Of a stretch of DNA of 64,000 nucleotides, positions 33,736 to 42,647 are shown piece after piece (the stretch's first letter is position 1; every line of letters starts with the position of its first letter). The DNA comes from Gemmatimonadaceae bacterium (lineage in GTDB: Bacteria; Gemmatimonadota; Gemmatimonadetes; Gemmatimonadales; Gemmatimonadaceae). The stretch is taken from NCBI GenBank assembly GCA_035606695.1, contig DATNEW010000041.1, positions 62,001 through 126,000 on the forward strand. Reading direction: 5' to 3'. The position numbers were made by a program, and so were the translations under genes. The notes under the pieces are model-generated. The model was given only the letters and a program-made list of their open reading frames with translations, was not told where the DNA came from and searched no databases.

Positions 33736-34935
33736 TCGCGAAACGCTGAGCGCCACGGCATCGCCGCCGCCGAGACACAGCGTGGCGAGCCCGGTGGTCT
33801 TGTTGCGATCCTTGAGCGCGTAAAGCAGCGTGGTGAGGACGCGCGCGCCGCTCGCGCCAATCGGATGACCGAGGGCGATCGCGCCGCCGTTCACGTTCAC
33901 GCGATCCCAATTCCACGACAAGCCCTGCCCGTCCGCAATCGCCTGCGACGCGAACGCTTCGTTCGCTTCGATGAGATCGTAATCTCCGATCGTCGTGCCG
34001 GCGCGCTTCATCAAGTTCTGCACGGCGTGAATCGGGGCGAAGAAGAGATCCTGCGGCTCGGTCGCGCCGGTCGCATACGCGTCGATGCGCGCGAGAATCG
34101 TGAGACCGTTCGCGCGCGCGTACTCCTCGGACGTCACGACGAGCGCCGATGCGCCGTCGTTGAGGCTCGACGCATTGCCGGCCGTCACCGACAACGATTC
34201 GTTCTTGTCCTTGCCCGGAAACGCGGGACGCAGCTTCGCGAGCGTTTCGGACGTCGTGTCCTTGCGCGGGCTTTCATCGGTGTCGACCGTCGTGGGTCCC
34301 TTGCGACCCGGAATCTGCACGGGGACGATCTCGTCCTTGAACTTGCCGGCGTCGATCGCGGCCACGGCCTTGGCGTGCGACTTCGCGGCGAATTCATCCT
34401 GCATCTCCCGCGTCACGCCCGCTTTCTTCGCCGTATACTCGGCGTGGCCGCCCATGTGGACGTCGCAGAACGAGCACCACAGGCCGTCCTTGATCATGCC
34501 GTCGACCAGCTGTTGATCGCCGAGCTTCACGCCGCCCCGCATGCCATAGTTGTAATAGGGCGCGTTGGACATCGACTCCTGGCCGCCGGCGACGACGACC
34601 TGTCGATCGCCCGCTTTGATGCCCTGCGCCGCGAGCATCACGGCTTTGAGTCCGGAGCCGCAGACCTTGTTGACGGTGAGCGCCGAGATCGTGGCGGGAA
34701 TACCGGATTTCAGCGCGGCCTGGCGAGCCGGCGCCTGGCCAACGCCACCCTGGATGACGTTGCCCATGATGACTTCTTCAATGTCGTTCACGTCGATGCC
34801 GGCGCGCTCGACGGCGGCGCGGATGGCGACGGCGCCGAGCTCCGGCGCGGCAAGCGGCGCGAGGCCGCCCAGAAACTTTCCGATCGGCGTGCGGGCCGCC
34901 GAGACGATGACGGGGGTGCGAGAGGTGTCGGGCAT
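33727..34935 (-). CDS. Acetyl-CoA acetyltransferase (thiolase)
   Basis: 402-aa thiolase interconverting two acetyl-CoA with acetoacetyl-CoA. Catalytic residues: acylated Cys92 in NKVCGSGLKAVM, His357 in ALGHPIGASGAR and Cys387 in CLGGGDAVAL. The start MPDTSRTPVIVSAARTPIGK is the conserved thiolase N-terminus; an upstream ATG at 34998 adds an arginine-rich repeat sequence that is not conserved. First gene of the eight-gene operon ending with glyA; together with the hydroxyacyl- and acyl-CoA dehydrogenases it suggests butanoate or storage-polymer metabolism. Confidence 0.96.
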   Translation of the reverse strand: MPDTSRTPVIVSAARTPIGKFLGGLAPLAAPELGAVAIRAAVERAGIDVNDIEEVIMGNVIQGGVGQAPARQAALKSGIPATISALTVNKVCGSGLKAVMLAAQGIKAGDRQVVVAGGQESMSNAPYYNYGMRGGVKLGDQQLVDGMIKDGLWCSFCDVHMGGHAEYTAKKAGVTREMQDEFAAKSHAKAVAAIDAGKFKDEIVPVQIPGRKGPTTVDTDESPRKDTTSETLAKLRPAFPGKDKNESLSVTAGNASSLNDGASALVVTSEEYARANGLTILARIDAYATGATEPQDLFFAPIHAVQNLMKRAGTTIGDYDLIEANEAFASQAIADGQGLSWNWDRVNVNGGAIALGHPIGASGARVLTTLLYALKDRNKTTGLATLCLGGGDAVALSVSRVD

Positions 34936-34956
34936 GGGAGAAAGATAGTGCGGGCG

Positions 34957-34998
34957 CGGCGCCCGCCGCGCCATCCCCTGCGGCGCCCGCCGCGCCAT
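34957..34998. repeat. 18-bp direct repeat upstream of thiolase
   Basis: CGGCGCCCGCCGCGCCAT occurs at 34957-34974 and again at 34981-34998, in the leader between the thiolase start and the divergent PadR gene. Each copy contains a short GGCGCC palindrome. Confidence 0.8.
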
Positions 34999-35066
34999 TC
35001 CCCTCTTGACTCACCCCATCAGCCCCACCATGTTCTATCCAGACTCTCAATAGAGCATCTGAAACT

Positions 35067-35417
35067 ATGAAGCTCCCCGTCCTCAAAGGCACCCTCGACC
35101 TGCTCGTCCTCCGCGCCCTCTCCTGGGCGCCGATGCACGGATTCGAGATCGTCTCCTGGCTCGAGCGCGCCGCCAACGGATCGCTCGACATCGACGACTC
35201 GGCGCTCTACCAGGCCGCCTACCGGCTCGAGGAGCGCGGCCTCCTCCAGGCCGAGTGGGGCGTCACCGAGAACAACCGCCGCGCGCGCTACTACAAGCTC
35301 ACGGCGGCCGGGCGCACACATCTGCGAGCGGAAACGAAGCAGTGGAAACAGTACGCCGACACGGTGACCGACATTCTCACCGCGAAAGGGGCGACCGCGA
35401 CCGGCCCCACCGCATGA
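35067..35417 (+). CDS. PadR-family transcriptional regulator
   Basis: 116-aa winged-helix repressor. The family N-terminal helix VLKGTLDLLVLRALSWAPMHG, the wing and recognition region ALYQAAYRLEERGLLQAEWG, and the NNRRARYYKLTAAGRTHLRAE strand are all present. A short C-terminal helix completes the protein. The stop overlaps the permease start as ATGA, so the pair is coupled. PadR proteins of this type control the adjacent permease and respond to unknown ligands. The truncated copy at 17315 is its decayed counterpart. Confidence 0.92.
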   Translation: MKLPVLKGTLDLLVLRALSWAPMHGFEIVSWLERAANGSLDIDDSALYQAAYRLEERGLLQAEWGVTENNRRARYYKLTAAGRTHLRAETKQWKQYADTVTDILTAKGATATGPTA

Positions 35418-38059
35418 TTCGCCAGGGTATTCGCCGCGTCCTCTGGCTCGCGCTGCGCCGGCGCGACCGCTGGGAACGCGAAGTCGAGGAGGAGATCAAG
35501 ATCCACCTCGCACTGCGGGCCGAGCAACTCATCGACGAAGGTCGCTCGCCCGACGCCGCGTATGCCGAGGCGGTTCGCCGCTTTGGTCCGCTCCACGACG
35601 CACGCGCCCGATTACTCCAAGCCGCACGCCACCGCGAGGAACGCATGCAGCGCACCGAATACCTGGACGATCTCCGGCAGGATACGAGCTTCGCGCTGCG
35701 GGGCCTCGCGCGACAGAAGATGTGGACCGTCGTCACCGTGATCACGCTCGCGCTGGGCATCGGTGCGACGACGGCGGTGTTCAGCGTCGTGAGCACGCTG
35801 CTGCTGCATCCCCTGCCCTATCCGCACGCGGATCGCATCGTCTACGTCAATCAGCAGCCGAGCGGCGGCAACAACACCGGCATTCAAGTCACCATCACGC
35901 CGTCGGCGCCGGTGATGCGCGCGTGGATGCAAAGCTCGCGCAGCTTCGAGACGCTGCTTGGATCGACACTCGGACCCAAGCGGCTGAAGACACAGAGCGG
36001 CGAGCCAAGCACCATCATGGCGGAAGCGGTGTTTCCGTCGTTCACGGACTTCACAGGCATGCGCCCCATGCTTGGCCGGATGTTCACGAACGCTGACATC
36101 GAGAGCGGCGGCCGCGTCGCCGTGGTCAGCGAATCCTTCTGGCGCGACCGACTCGACGGAAGTCGCGACGTGCTCGGCAAAGTGCTCACGCTCAACGATT
36201 CGACGTACGCGATCGTCGGCGTGATGCACGACATCCGCCTCGCGAACGGGTCGCAGCCTACAGCCGTGTGGCTTCCGCTCGACGTCCGCAATGATGCGCT
36301 CGGCATGTCGGTGATCGGACGCTTGCGGCCCGGGGCTACGCCCGCAACCGCGGCGAAGGAGCTTGATTCGATCTTCGCGCGCTCGGCGGGATTTACTGGC
36401 GGTAAAATCCCATTCCGTGCCGTCGTCACGACGCCGGCGCAACGCGTCGCGTTCCGCGACTCGTTGATCATGCTCGCCGCGGCGGTCGGTCTGGTGTTGC
36501 TCGTGGCATGCGCGAATGTCGCGCATCTCTTGCTCGCGCGCAGCGCGACCCGGCAGCGCGAGCTCGCGATCCGCGCCGCACTCGGCGCCGGGCGTGGCCG
36601 ATTGCTCCGGCAATTACTCACCGAGAGCTTGCTGCTGAGTGGGATCGGCACACTCGCCGGGCTGTTCGTCGGCTGGGCCGGGCTCCACGCGCTCATCGCG
36701 AAGCGGCCAAACTCGCTGCGGACGCTTCAGCAAGCGCACCTCGACGGGACGACGCTCGCGATCGGCATCGGCATCGCGCTGGTGAGCGGCGCCTTCTTCG
36801 CGATCATCAGCGCCGTGCAGGCATCGCGGCACGCGACGCACGATGCGCTCAAAGCCGGCTCGCTCGCGACGGCGGGCGGCACGCGCCGCCATGGCCGCGG
36901 TCGTGCGCTGCTCGTCGTGAGTGAGATGGGTCTCGCGGCGATGCTGCTCGTCGGCGCGGTGTTGCTGGTGCGCAGCGTGAGCAGTTTACAGAATACGAAT
37001 CTCGGATTCGAGCCACGGGGCCTGTACACGTTCAACGTTCCGCTGAAGGCGCCGTCGCTGGCGAGCGACGCGGCGAAGCGCGAAGCGCTCGCCGGATTCC
37101 TCGCTCGGCTGCATCAGCTTCCGACGGTACGCAGCGCGAGCGCCGCCAGTGTCGCTCCAGGCTCGCGCTGGTTCAGCATCGGACGCCTGGAAATTGGCGG
37201 CGAAGCGCCGCCGCCGCACGAAAGCTCGTCGTTCATCGACATCAACAAGGTGCAGCCGGGCTATTTCGCGACGATGGGCATTCACATCGTCGAAGGCCGC
37301 GTGTTCTCGGACACGACCGACGCCGGCCATCAGGTGATGGTGAACGAGAGCTTCGCGCGAAAGCACTGGGCACGTGGAACCGCGGTCGGTCGGCGATTGC
37401 GCATCGCGCAGACTGACTCCGAGCCGTGGCTCACGATCGCCGGCGTGGTCAACGATGCGCAGACGAACGGGCCGATCGCCGAATCGACGGCGCCGATGCT
37501 GTACGTGCCGCTCGACAAGATCGGAGACCAGGTCGTGGTGCTCGCCCGCGTCGCGGGAGACGCAGGGTCGCTCGCCCCGGCGACGGCATATCTGAAGGAG
37601 CTGGGCATCAAGCGTCCTGCGCCACCCGAGTCCGTGTTGCAGCGAGTGTCGGCGTCGATCGCCACGCCGCGCTACGTGACGATGTTGCTGACGATCTTCA
37701 CCGCGCTCGCGCTCATGCTGACCAGTGTCGGTCTCTATGGCGTGATGTCGTACACGGTGGCGCAGCAGACGCGCGAGATCGGCATTCGCGTCGCCCTCGG
37801 CGCGAACGGCGGCCGAATCGCGCGGGCGGTGGTCGGCCGGGCCGCGGCACTCGCGGTCTGCGGCGCCGTCGTCGGCTTGATCGCCGCGGTGTGGGGGACC
37901 AAGCTGATCGAAACACAGCTCCACGGCGTGACGCGCCTGGACCCGCTGTCGTTCACCGTCGGCGGCGTCGTGTTGATCGGCGCGGCGCTCGCGGCGTGTA
38001 TCGTGCCGACGCGGCGCGCGCTGTCGGTGGATCCGGTGACGGCGATTCGGGCTGATTAG
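35414..38059 (+). CDS. Orphan MacB/FtsX-type permease with N-terminal prefix domain (ADOP)
   Basis: 881-aa inner-membrane protein. The N-terminus has the prefix domain (WEREVEEEIKIHLALRAEQLIDEG, AVRRFGPLHDAR, residues about 15-60), followed by two MacB-like halves, each a periplasmic domain plus FtsX membrane helices: first helix near residue 105 (VVTVITLALGIGATTAVFSVV), the central cluster near 350-500 (LLVACANVAHLLLARSATRQ), and the final three helices (MLTSVGLYGVMSYTVAQQTR). No ATPase gene is adjacent, typical of this duplicated-permease group. Substrate unknown; related proteins act in export or antibiotic resistance. It is coupled to PadR. Confidence 0.92.
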   Translation: MIRQGIRRVLWLALRRRDRWEREVEEEIKIHLALRAEQLIDEGRSPDAAYAEAVRRFGPLHDARARLLQAARHREERMQRTEYLDDLRQDTSFALRGLARQKMWTVVTVITLALGIGATTAVFSVVSTLLLHPLPYPHADRIVYVNQQPSGGNNTGIQVTITPSAPVMRAWMQSSRSFETLLGSTLGPKRLKTQSGEPSTIMAEAVFPSFTDFTGMRPMLGRMFTNADIESGGRVAVVSESFWRDRLDGSRDVLGKVLTLNDSTYAIVGVMHDIRLANGSQPTAVWLPLDVRNDALGMSVIGRLRPGATPATAAKELDSIFARSAGFTGGKIPFRAVVTTPAQRVAFRDSLIMLAAAVGLVLLVACANVAHLLLARSATRQRELAIRAALGAGRGRLLRQLLTESLLLSGIGTLAGLFVGWAGLHALIAKRPNSLRTLQQAHLDGTTLAIGIGIALVSGAFFAIISAVQASRHATHDALKAGSLATAGGTRRHGRGRALLVVSEMGLAAMLLVGAVLLVRSVSSLQNTNLGFEPRGLYTFNVPLKAPSLASDAAKREALAGFLARLHQLPTVRSASAASVAPGSRWFSIGRLEIGGEAPPPHESSSFIDINKVQPGYFATMGIHIVEGRVFSDTTDAGHQVMVNESFARKHWARGTAVGRRLRIAQTDSEPWLTIAGVVNDAQTNGPIAESTAPMLYVPLDKIGDQVVVLARVAGDAGSLAPATAYLKELGIKRPAPPESVLQRVSASIATPRYVTMLLTIFTALALMLTSVGLYGVMSYTVAQQTREIGIRVALGANGGRIARAVVGRAAALAVCGAVVGLIAAVWGTKLIETQLHGVTRLDPLSFTVGGVVLIGAALAACIVPTRRALSVDPVTAIRAD

Positions 38060-38078
38060 AGAATACTAAACCGCTGCG

Positions 38079-38981
38079 TCACCGTTCGCGGGTCCAGAGC
38101 ATGAGCGCGCCGCACCGGCCGGACGTGTGCGCAAAACCGATGGGCAGCAGGTCGCTGTCGGGATACCATTCCACGGCGCCGAGCGTCGTGACGTCGTATT
38201 TCGAGAGGTCGAACGGCAATTCGTCCAACGAGAGTCCGCCGCCGCTTCCTTTCTCGAGCACGCCGTGCACGTGCGTATCGCTCGGCGGGCTGTACCCCAT
38301 CGGCAGATCGGGTGCGAGCGGCACGCCGTCCAGATAGACCTGCGGTGGTCCGCCCGACGCGCACCGCGGTGACTTGAGCAGCAGGATCGCCGACGACGCG
38401 TAGCCCTTCGGATTCTGTACCACCTTGAAGCCGGGCGCGCGCGAGGCGAGCACGTTCGCCAGCGGACGTCCCTCGTTCGCGCGCAACACCTTCTCATCGA
38501 CGAAATACCCACTCTCGGTCTTTCGCCGCTCCTCGAAGCCGCGCAGCCCGATGGACAAGTAGTGCGGCGCCGAGTCGGCTTTGGTGACGACAGCGCCGAG
38601 CTGCGTCACGCGCCGCAATACGACGGTGACCGGCGTGGTATCCGACGGCGAAATCGCGACCAGAAGTGTTTGCACCTCATAGCCGAGTTTTTGAAGGCGA
38701 ACGAGGCTGCCGCCGTCGGGAAGAAAGACGAGAGCGACGGTGCCGGTTTTCGTCGTCTGTGACGACATCCCCGTGACCACGTCGGTGACCTTGACGCTAT
38801 CGACCGGGTCGCCGCTCGCCTCGTCGAAGACGCCGAGGAGGCGAAGGCGGTACGCCGGCACCCGCGTTGCCGACGCTTGCGCGGATGGTTGCGACGGTGT
38901 TTGCGCCAGGCTCGCCGCACTCGTGACAACGACTAACGCTGCGGCGAGCGTCAACAACCGACGTCCAGCGGACCACATCAT
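38079..38981 (-). CDS. Secreted carboxypeptidase-regulatory-like protein with TonB-plug-like domain
   Basis: 300-aa exported protein (signal peptide about 1-27, ending SLAQ). Residues about 43-125 form a carboxypeptidase regulatory-like beta-sandwich (LRLLGVFDEASGDPVDSVKV, LVRLQKLGYEVQ). Residues about 165-290 resemble a TonB-dependent receptor plug (LRANEGRPLANVLASRAPGF, PQVYLDGVPLAPDLP, GAVEWYPDSDLLP) but no beta-barrel follows. Such plug-only proteins are common in this type of genome and have no known role. The second of two adjacent ATGs has the better spacing to a GGAGG. It ends the thrS-dsbD-sugar dehydrogenase group. Confidence 0.8.
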   Translation of the reverse strand: MMWSAGRRLLTLAAALVVVTSAASLAQTPSQPSAQASATRVPAYRLRLLGVFDEASGDPVDSVKVTDVVTGMSSQTTKTGTVALVFLPDGGSLVRLQKLGYEVQTLLVAISPSDTTPVTVVLRRVTQLGAVVTKADSAPHYLSIGLRGFEERRKTESGYFVDEKVLRANEGRPLANVLASRAPGFKVVQNPKGYASSAILLLKSPRCASGGPPQVYLDGVPLAPDLPMGYSPPSDTHVHGVLEKGSGGGLSLDELPFDLSKYDVTTLGAVEWYPDSDLLPIGFAHTSGRCGALMLWTRER

Positions 38982-39027
38982 TGGTCCTCCTCACGCGAAG
39001 TCCCCGGTGGTTCGGCAGCTACGTCAG

Positions 39028-40713
39028 CTACGGCCCCGGGACAATTCGATAAATCTTTCCCTCGAACGTCATTACATATAGCTCGCCCGCACCGTCTTCC
39101 GCAAACGACATGATCGACCCGACGTTGTCGAACCACTGCTGTGCATCCACGGGAACGCCATTTTGAAGCCGGAAGCTCCGAATCCAGCCGGCGCAGAAGT
39201 CCGCATAGAAGTAGCTGCCGCGAAGCGCGGGAAGCTTGTTGCCGCGATAGACGTACCCGCCGGTGACGGAGCAGCCGGTCGGGTGCGTCGACGTCAAGGC
39301 GCCGGGACGGCCGGGATGAGAATACTCTAACACCGGCACGATGGAGCCCGGATCGCTGCAGCCGGTGGTGCTCTCGGGCGAGCAATGCGTGGCCTCGAGC
39401 TTGTTCCAGCCAAAGTCGTCGCCCGCGCGTGTCGGCGAGACGGCGTTCACTTCTTCCCAGTCGTCTTCGCCCACATCCGCAACGTAGAGGGTGCCGGTCA
39501 CGCGGTCGAACGAATCCCGGAACGGATTACGAAGTCCGTACGCCCAGATCTCGGGCTTCACGTTCGCGACGCCGACGAACGGATTGTCGGCGGGCACCGC
39601 GTACGGCGTACCGCCATCGACGTCGAGCCGCAGGATCTTTCCGAGCAAGAGGTTCTTGTTCTGCGCGTTCTCCGAGTCGCCGGCGCCGCCGTCGCCCGTC
39701 GAGATGAAGAGCTTTCCGTCCGGACCGAACGCCATCCACCCACCGTAATGATCGAACGGCGGCGGATGATCGATCTCGATGATCGGCTGCGCCGTCGAGG
39801 TGCTCACCTTGTTCGGATCGCTCGACACCGTGAAGCGCTCGACACGGTTGTTGAACAGCGTGTCGACGTAATCCACATAAATGAATCCGTTCTTCGCGTA
39901 CTGCGGGTGAAACGCGAACGCGTACAGGCCGTTCACACCTTTGTTGACGCGGTCGCGAAGATCGAGGAACGGATCGGGAAGGATCTGGTCATTTTGAATG
40001 ATGAAGATGCGCCCGTCGACCGTCCCCAGGAACAAGCGCGAGTCGCCGGGTGGCGCGGACATGAATCGTCCGCTGACGCCGCTCGCGATCAGCTGCAGCG
40101 CGAGATGCGGCAGTGCGCCACGCACGACGGTGAACGTCGCCGTGCCGCTCTTGCCTTCGGACTGCGCGGTGATGGTCACGCTGCCCGGTGAGACGGCAGT
40201 CAGCACACCGCCGGTGCGCACCGTCGCGACCGAGGTATCGGAGCTCGTGAACGTCACGGTGCGTCCGGTGAGATCGTTGCCGTTGGCATCCTTGACCGTG
40301 ACGACCAGCGTCCGCGTGTCGCCGATCGTGAATGTGCTGGTATCAGCGCGAATGGCGACGGTGGCGACGGGCTGCGGCGTGACCGTAATCGCGACGCTCC
40401 CGCTGGCTCCGCCGCTCGTCGCGTGAATGGTCGTGCTGCCCGCACCAACCGCGGTCAGCAGGCCGCTGGCGCTGACCGACGCGACCTGCACGTTGTCGGA
40501 AGTCCACGTGAAAGTCGCGGCGGTAACCGCCGATCCATCGCTCGTTCGCGCGACGGCTGCCAACTGCTCGGTGGCGCCGACGATGAGCGACGCGTTTGGC
40601 GCCGTCACGTCGACGCGCGCGGTCACGATGGGCGGCGTGGAATCACTTCCGCACGCCGTGATCGCGCCGACGCAGAACGCGGCGGCGACGAGGGATCGAC
40701 AACGAGCCAACAT
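39028..40713 (-). CDS. Lipoprotein: Ig-like (BIG2) domains plus PQQ-type glucose/sorbosone dehydrogenase
   Basis: 561-aa predicted lipoprotein (lipobox AITACGS). Residues about 30-105 and 115-200 are two bacterial Ig-like domains (SLIVGATEQLAAVARTSDGS, VTVKDANGNDLTGRTVTF). From about residue 210 the protein is a six-bladed propeller of the soluble quinoprotein dehydrogenase family, with GLYAFAFHPQYAKNGFIYVD, the WMAFGPDGKLFISTGDGG motif and EIWAYGLRNPFRDSFD. The quinone cofactor and substrate are not demonstrable from sequence. GGAGGAGTG precedes the start, 17 nt from dsbD. Confidence 0.9.
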   Translation of the reverse strand: MLARCRSLVAAAFCVGAITACGSDSTPPIVTARVDVTAPNASLIVGATEQLAAVARTSDGSAVTAATFTWTSDNVQVASVSASGLLTAVGAGSTTIHATSGGASGSVAITVTPQPVATVAIRADTSTFTIGDTRTLVVTVKDANGNDLTGRTVTFTSSDTSVATVRTGGVLTAVSPGSVTITAQSEGKSGTATFTVVRGALPHLALQLIASGVSGRFMSAPPGDSRLFLGTVDGRIFIIQNDQILPDPFLDLRDRVNKGVNGLYAFAFHPQYAKNGFIYVDYVDTLFNNRVERFTVSSDPNKVSTSTAQPIIEIDHPPPFDHYGGWMAFGPDGKLFISTGDGGAGDSENAQNKNLLLGKILRLDVDGGTPYAVPADNPFVGVANVKPEIWAYGLRNPFRDSFDRVTGTLYVADVGEDDWEEVNAVSPTRAGDDFGWNKLEATHCSPESTTGCSDPGSIVPVLEYSHPGRPGALTSTHPTGCSVTGGYVYRGNKLPALRGSYFYADFCAGWIRSFRLQNGVPVDAQQWFDNVGSIMSFAEDGAGELYVMTFEGKIYRIVPGP

Positions 40714-40730
40714 CACTCCTCCAAATGTCT

Positions 40731-42647
40731 TCAGTTCGACGCGCTGCCTGCGCGCTGGCCGGTGCCGTTCAGGAAGCGGATGAACTCCGCCGCGCTGCGC
40801 GTCATGCCGAGGAAGGTTCGCTCGGGCGTTCCGGACGCGTCGATGATGGCGTACAGCGGAAGCGCCACCGTATTGAACCGGCCTTGCTCGAAGAGCTGTT
40901 GCTCGCGGTCGCGCTCGGTGCGGCCGTCGGTGAACAATCGCACACGCACGAAACGTCCCAGCTGCGCACGAACGTCCTCGCGCGGGAACATGTTCGCTTC
41001 CATCCAGCGGCAGTTCGTGCACGTGTAGCCCGTGAAATCGATCAAGACCGGTCGCCCCGTCGCGCGCGCCTCGGCGAGCGCGCCCTCGTAATCATCGATG
41101 CGCCAGATCAGCTCGCGGGACCGAACGATCCCGCTGGCGCCGGACCCCGCGGGCGGCAGAAACGCCTCCGCTTCGCCCAGGCGCCGGCCACCGATGCCCG
41201 AAGCAAAGAACACTCCAGCGACGACTGCGACGGCCGCACCAACCCAGTAGCGCGTACGAGAGAACGTTAGCCCGCGGACACCGACGCGCACCCCGGACAA
41301 ATATCCCGCTAGCAGCAGCGCGAGCGCCGCCCACACCGCGAGCACGACGCCGCGGGTGAACACGCCCCAGCCACTCACCAGATCGGCGTTCGACAGAAAT
41401 TTGAGCGCGGCGCCCAACTCGAGAAACGCCAGCGTTCCCTTGAGAGCGACCATCCAGGCGCCACTTCGCGGCAGTCGCGTCAGTGCCCGCGGCACGAGCG
41501 CCAGCACGAGGAATGGCAGCGCGAAGACACACGAGAACACGAACAAGCCGATCGCGGGCCACCGCCAGTTGCCCTGTGTCGCCGACACGAGCAGCGTGCC
41601 GACGAGCGGCGCCGTACAGGTGAACGACGTCAACGCGAACGTCGCGCCGATCAGCAACGTGGTGCCGGCGCGCCCGAACCGATTCGCGCGCGACAACGCG
41701 TCGACGCGATTGATCACCTTTGACGGGAGCGCGAGATCGACCGCTCCGAACAAACTGAACGCGAACGCCACGAACAGGGCGGCGATCGCGAGGTTGAGCC
41801 ACGGGTTCGCCGCGAATCGGCTGAGCGCTGCGGTCCCGAACGCGATCGACATGCCGAGCCCCAATCCCGTAAACGCGCCCACGATGCCGAGCGCGTACAG
41901 CGCGGCGTCCGCAACCGCGCGGCCGCGGCGCCCCGACGCACGCGTGCTGAAATACGAGATGGTGATGGGCACCATCGGGAACACGCATGGCGTAAGGAGC
42001 GACAGCGCGCCCATCGTCGCCGCCAACCACACGAAGAGCAGCAGATTCTCGCGGCCGGAGGTCCCGTGTTCCGTGATGGGCGCGGATGCTGATGCTCCCT
42101 GCACGCCGCCGCCGCCCGCGACAGACCCGGCGACCGGGGTGCCCTCGACCCGCACGTCGACCCGCGCCGTGTCCTCGCGTGGAGGCAAGCAGTATCGCGC
42201 GTTGCACGTTTGATAGCCGACGCGAACGAGCAGCGCGAATTTGCCGCGCGCGATCGGATCGATCGTCACCGGAACGGTGAACGTCGCGCTATCGTCGTAC
42301 GTCGAGGTCTCGAGCTGAAAGTTCGGGTCCATCGCCACGACCGGCTTCGGCGCGCCGACCGGACCGGCGACTCCGGCGAACATGGACGGGCCAATGTCGA
42401 TCGAGGTCGCGATCGGGCCGCCGGGCGGCTCCGTCAGGCCGTACAGATGCCAGCCTTTCGGAATCTCGGCGCGAACCACCAGCGAAAGGCGACCGCCCGG
42501 CCGCACGGCACTCGAGCCGGCGACGCGGGCGGTGATGGCGATCGGATGTTCCTGCGCGCGACCGATGGACGGCCGCGCGACTGACATTCCAATGAGCGCG
42601 GCGACAATTATGCGGTGCGCACCGACGTCAGGTGCCATCACTCGCAT
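40731..42647 (-). CDS. dsbD: Thiol:disulfide interchange protein DsbD
   Basis: 638-aa inner-membrane electron carrier that passes reducing power from thioredoxin to the periplasm. Signal sequence at the N-terminus; the periplasmic alpha domain contains Cys148 and Cys153 (TCNARYC). The membrane beta domain has Cys221 (LLTPCVFPMVPITIS) and Cys344 (FTCTAPLVG), separated by helices. The C-terminal gamma thioredoxin fold has Cys543 and Cys546 (YTCTNCRW). The full three-domain layout is present. Its start overlaps the thrS end by 20 nt; an ATG three codons later (42638) is also possible. Confidence 0.94.
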   Translation of the reverse strand: MRVMAPDVGAHRIIVAALIGMSVARPSIGRAQEHPIAITARVAGSSAVRPGGRLSLVVRAEIPKGWHLYGLTEPPGGPIATSIDIGPSMFAGVAGPVGAPKPVVAMDPNFQLETSTYDDSATFTVPVTIDPIARGKFALLVRVGYQTCNARYCLPPREDTARVDVRVEGTPVAGSVAGGGGVQGASASAPITEHGTSGRENLLLFVWLAATMGALSLLTPCVFPMVPITISYFSTRASGRRGRAVADAALYALGIVGAFTGLGLGMSIAFGTAALSRFAANPWLNLAIAALFVAFAFSLFGAVDLALPSKVINRVDALSRANRFGRAGTTLLIGATFALTSFTCTAPLVGTLLVSATQGNWRWPAIGLFVFSCVFALPFLVLALVPRALTRLPRSGAWMVALKGTLAFLELGAALKFLSNADLVSGWGVFTRGVVLAVWAALALLLAGYLSGVRVGVRGLTFSRTRYWVGAAVAVVAGVFFASGIGGRRLGEAEAFLPPAGSGASGIVRSRELIWRIDDYEGALAEARATGRPVLIDFTGYTCTNCRWMEANMFPREDVRAQLGRFVRVRLFTDGRTERDREQQLFEQGRFNTVALPLYAIIDASGTPERTFLGMTRSAAEFIRFLNGTGQRAGSASN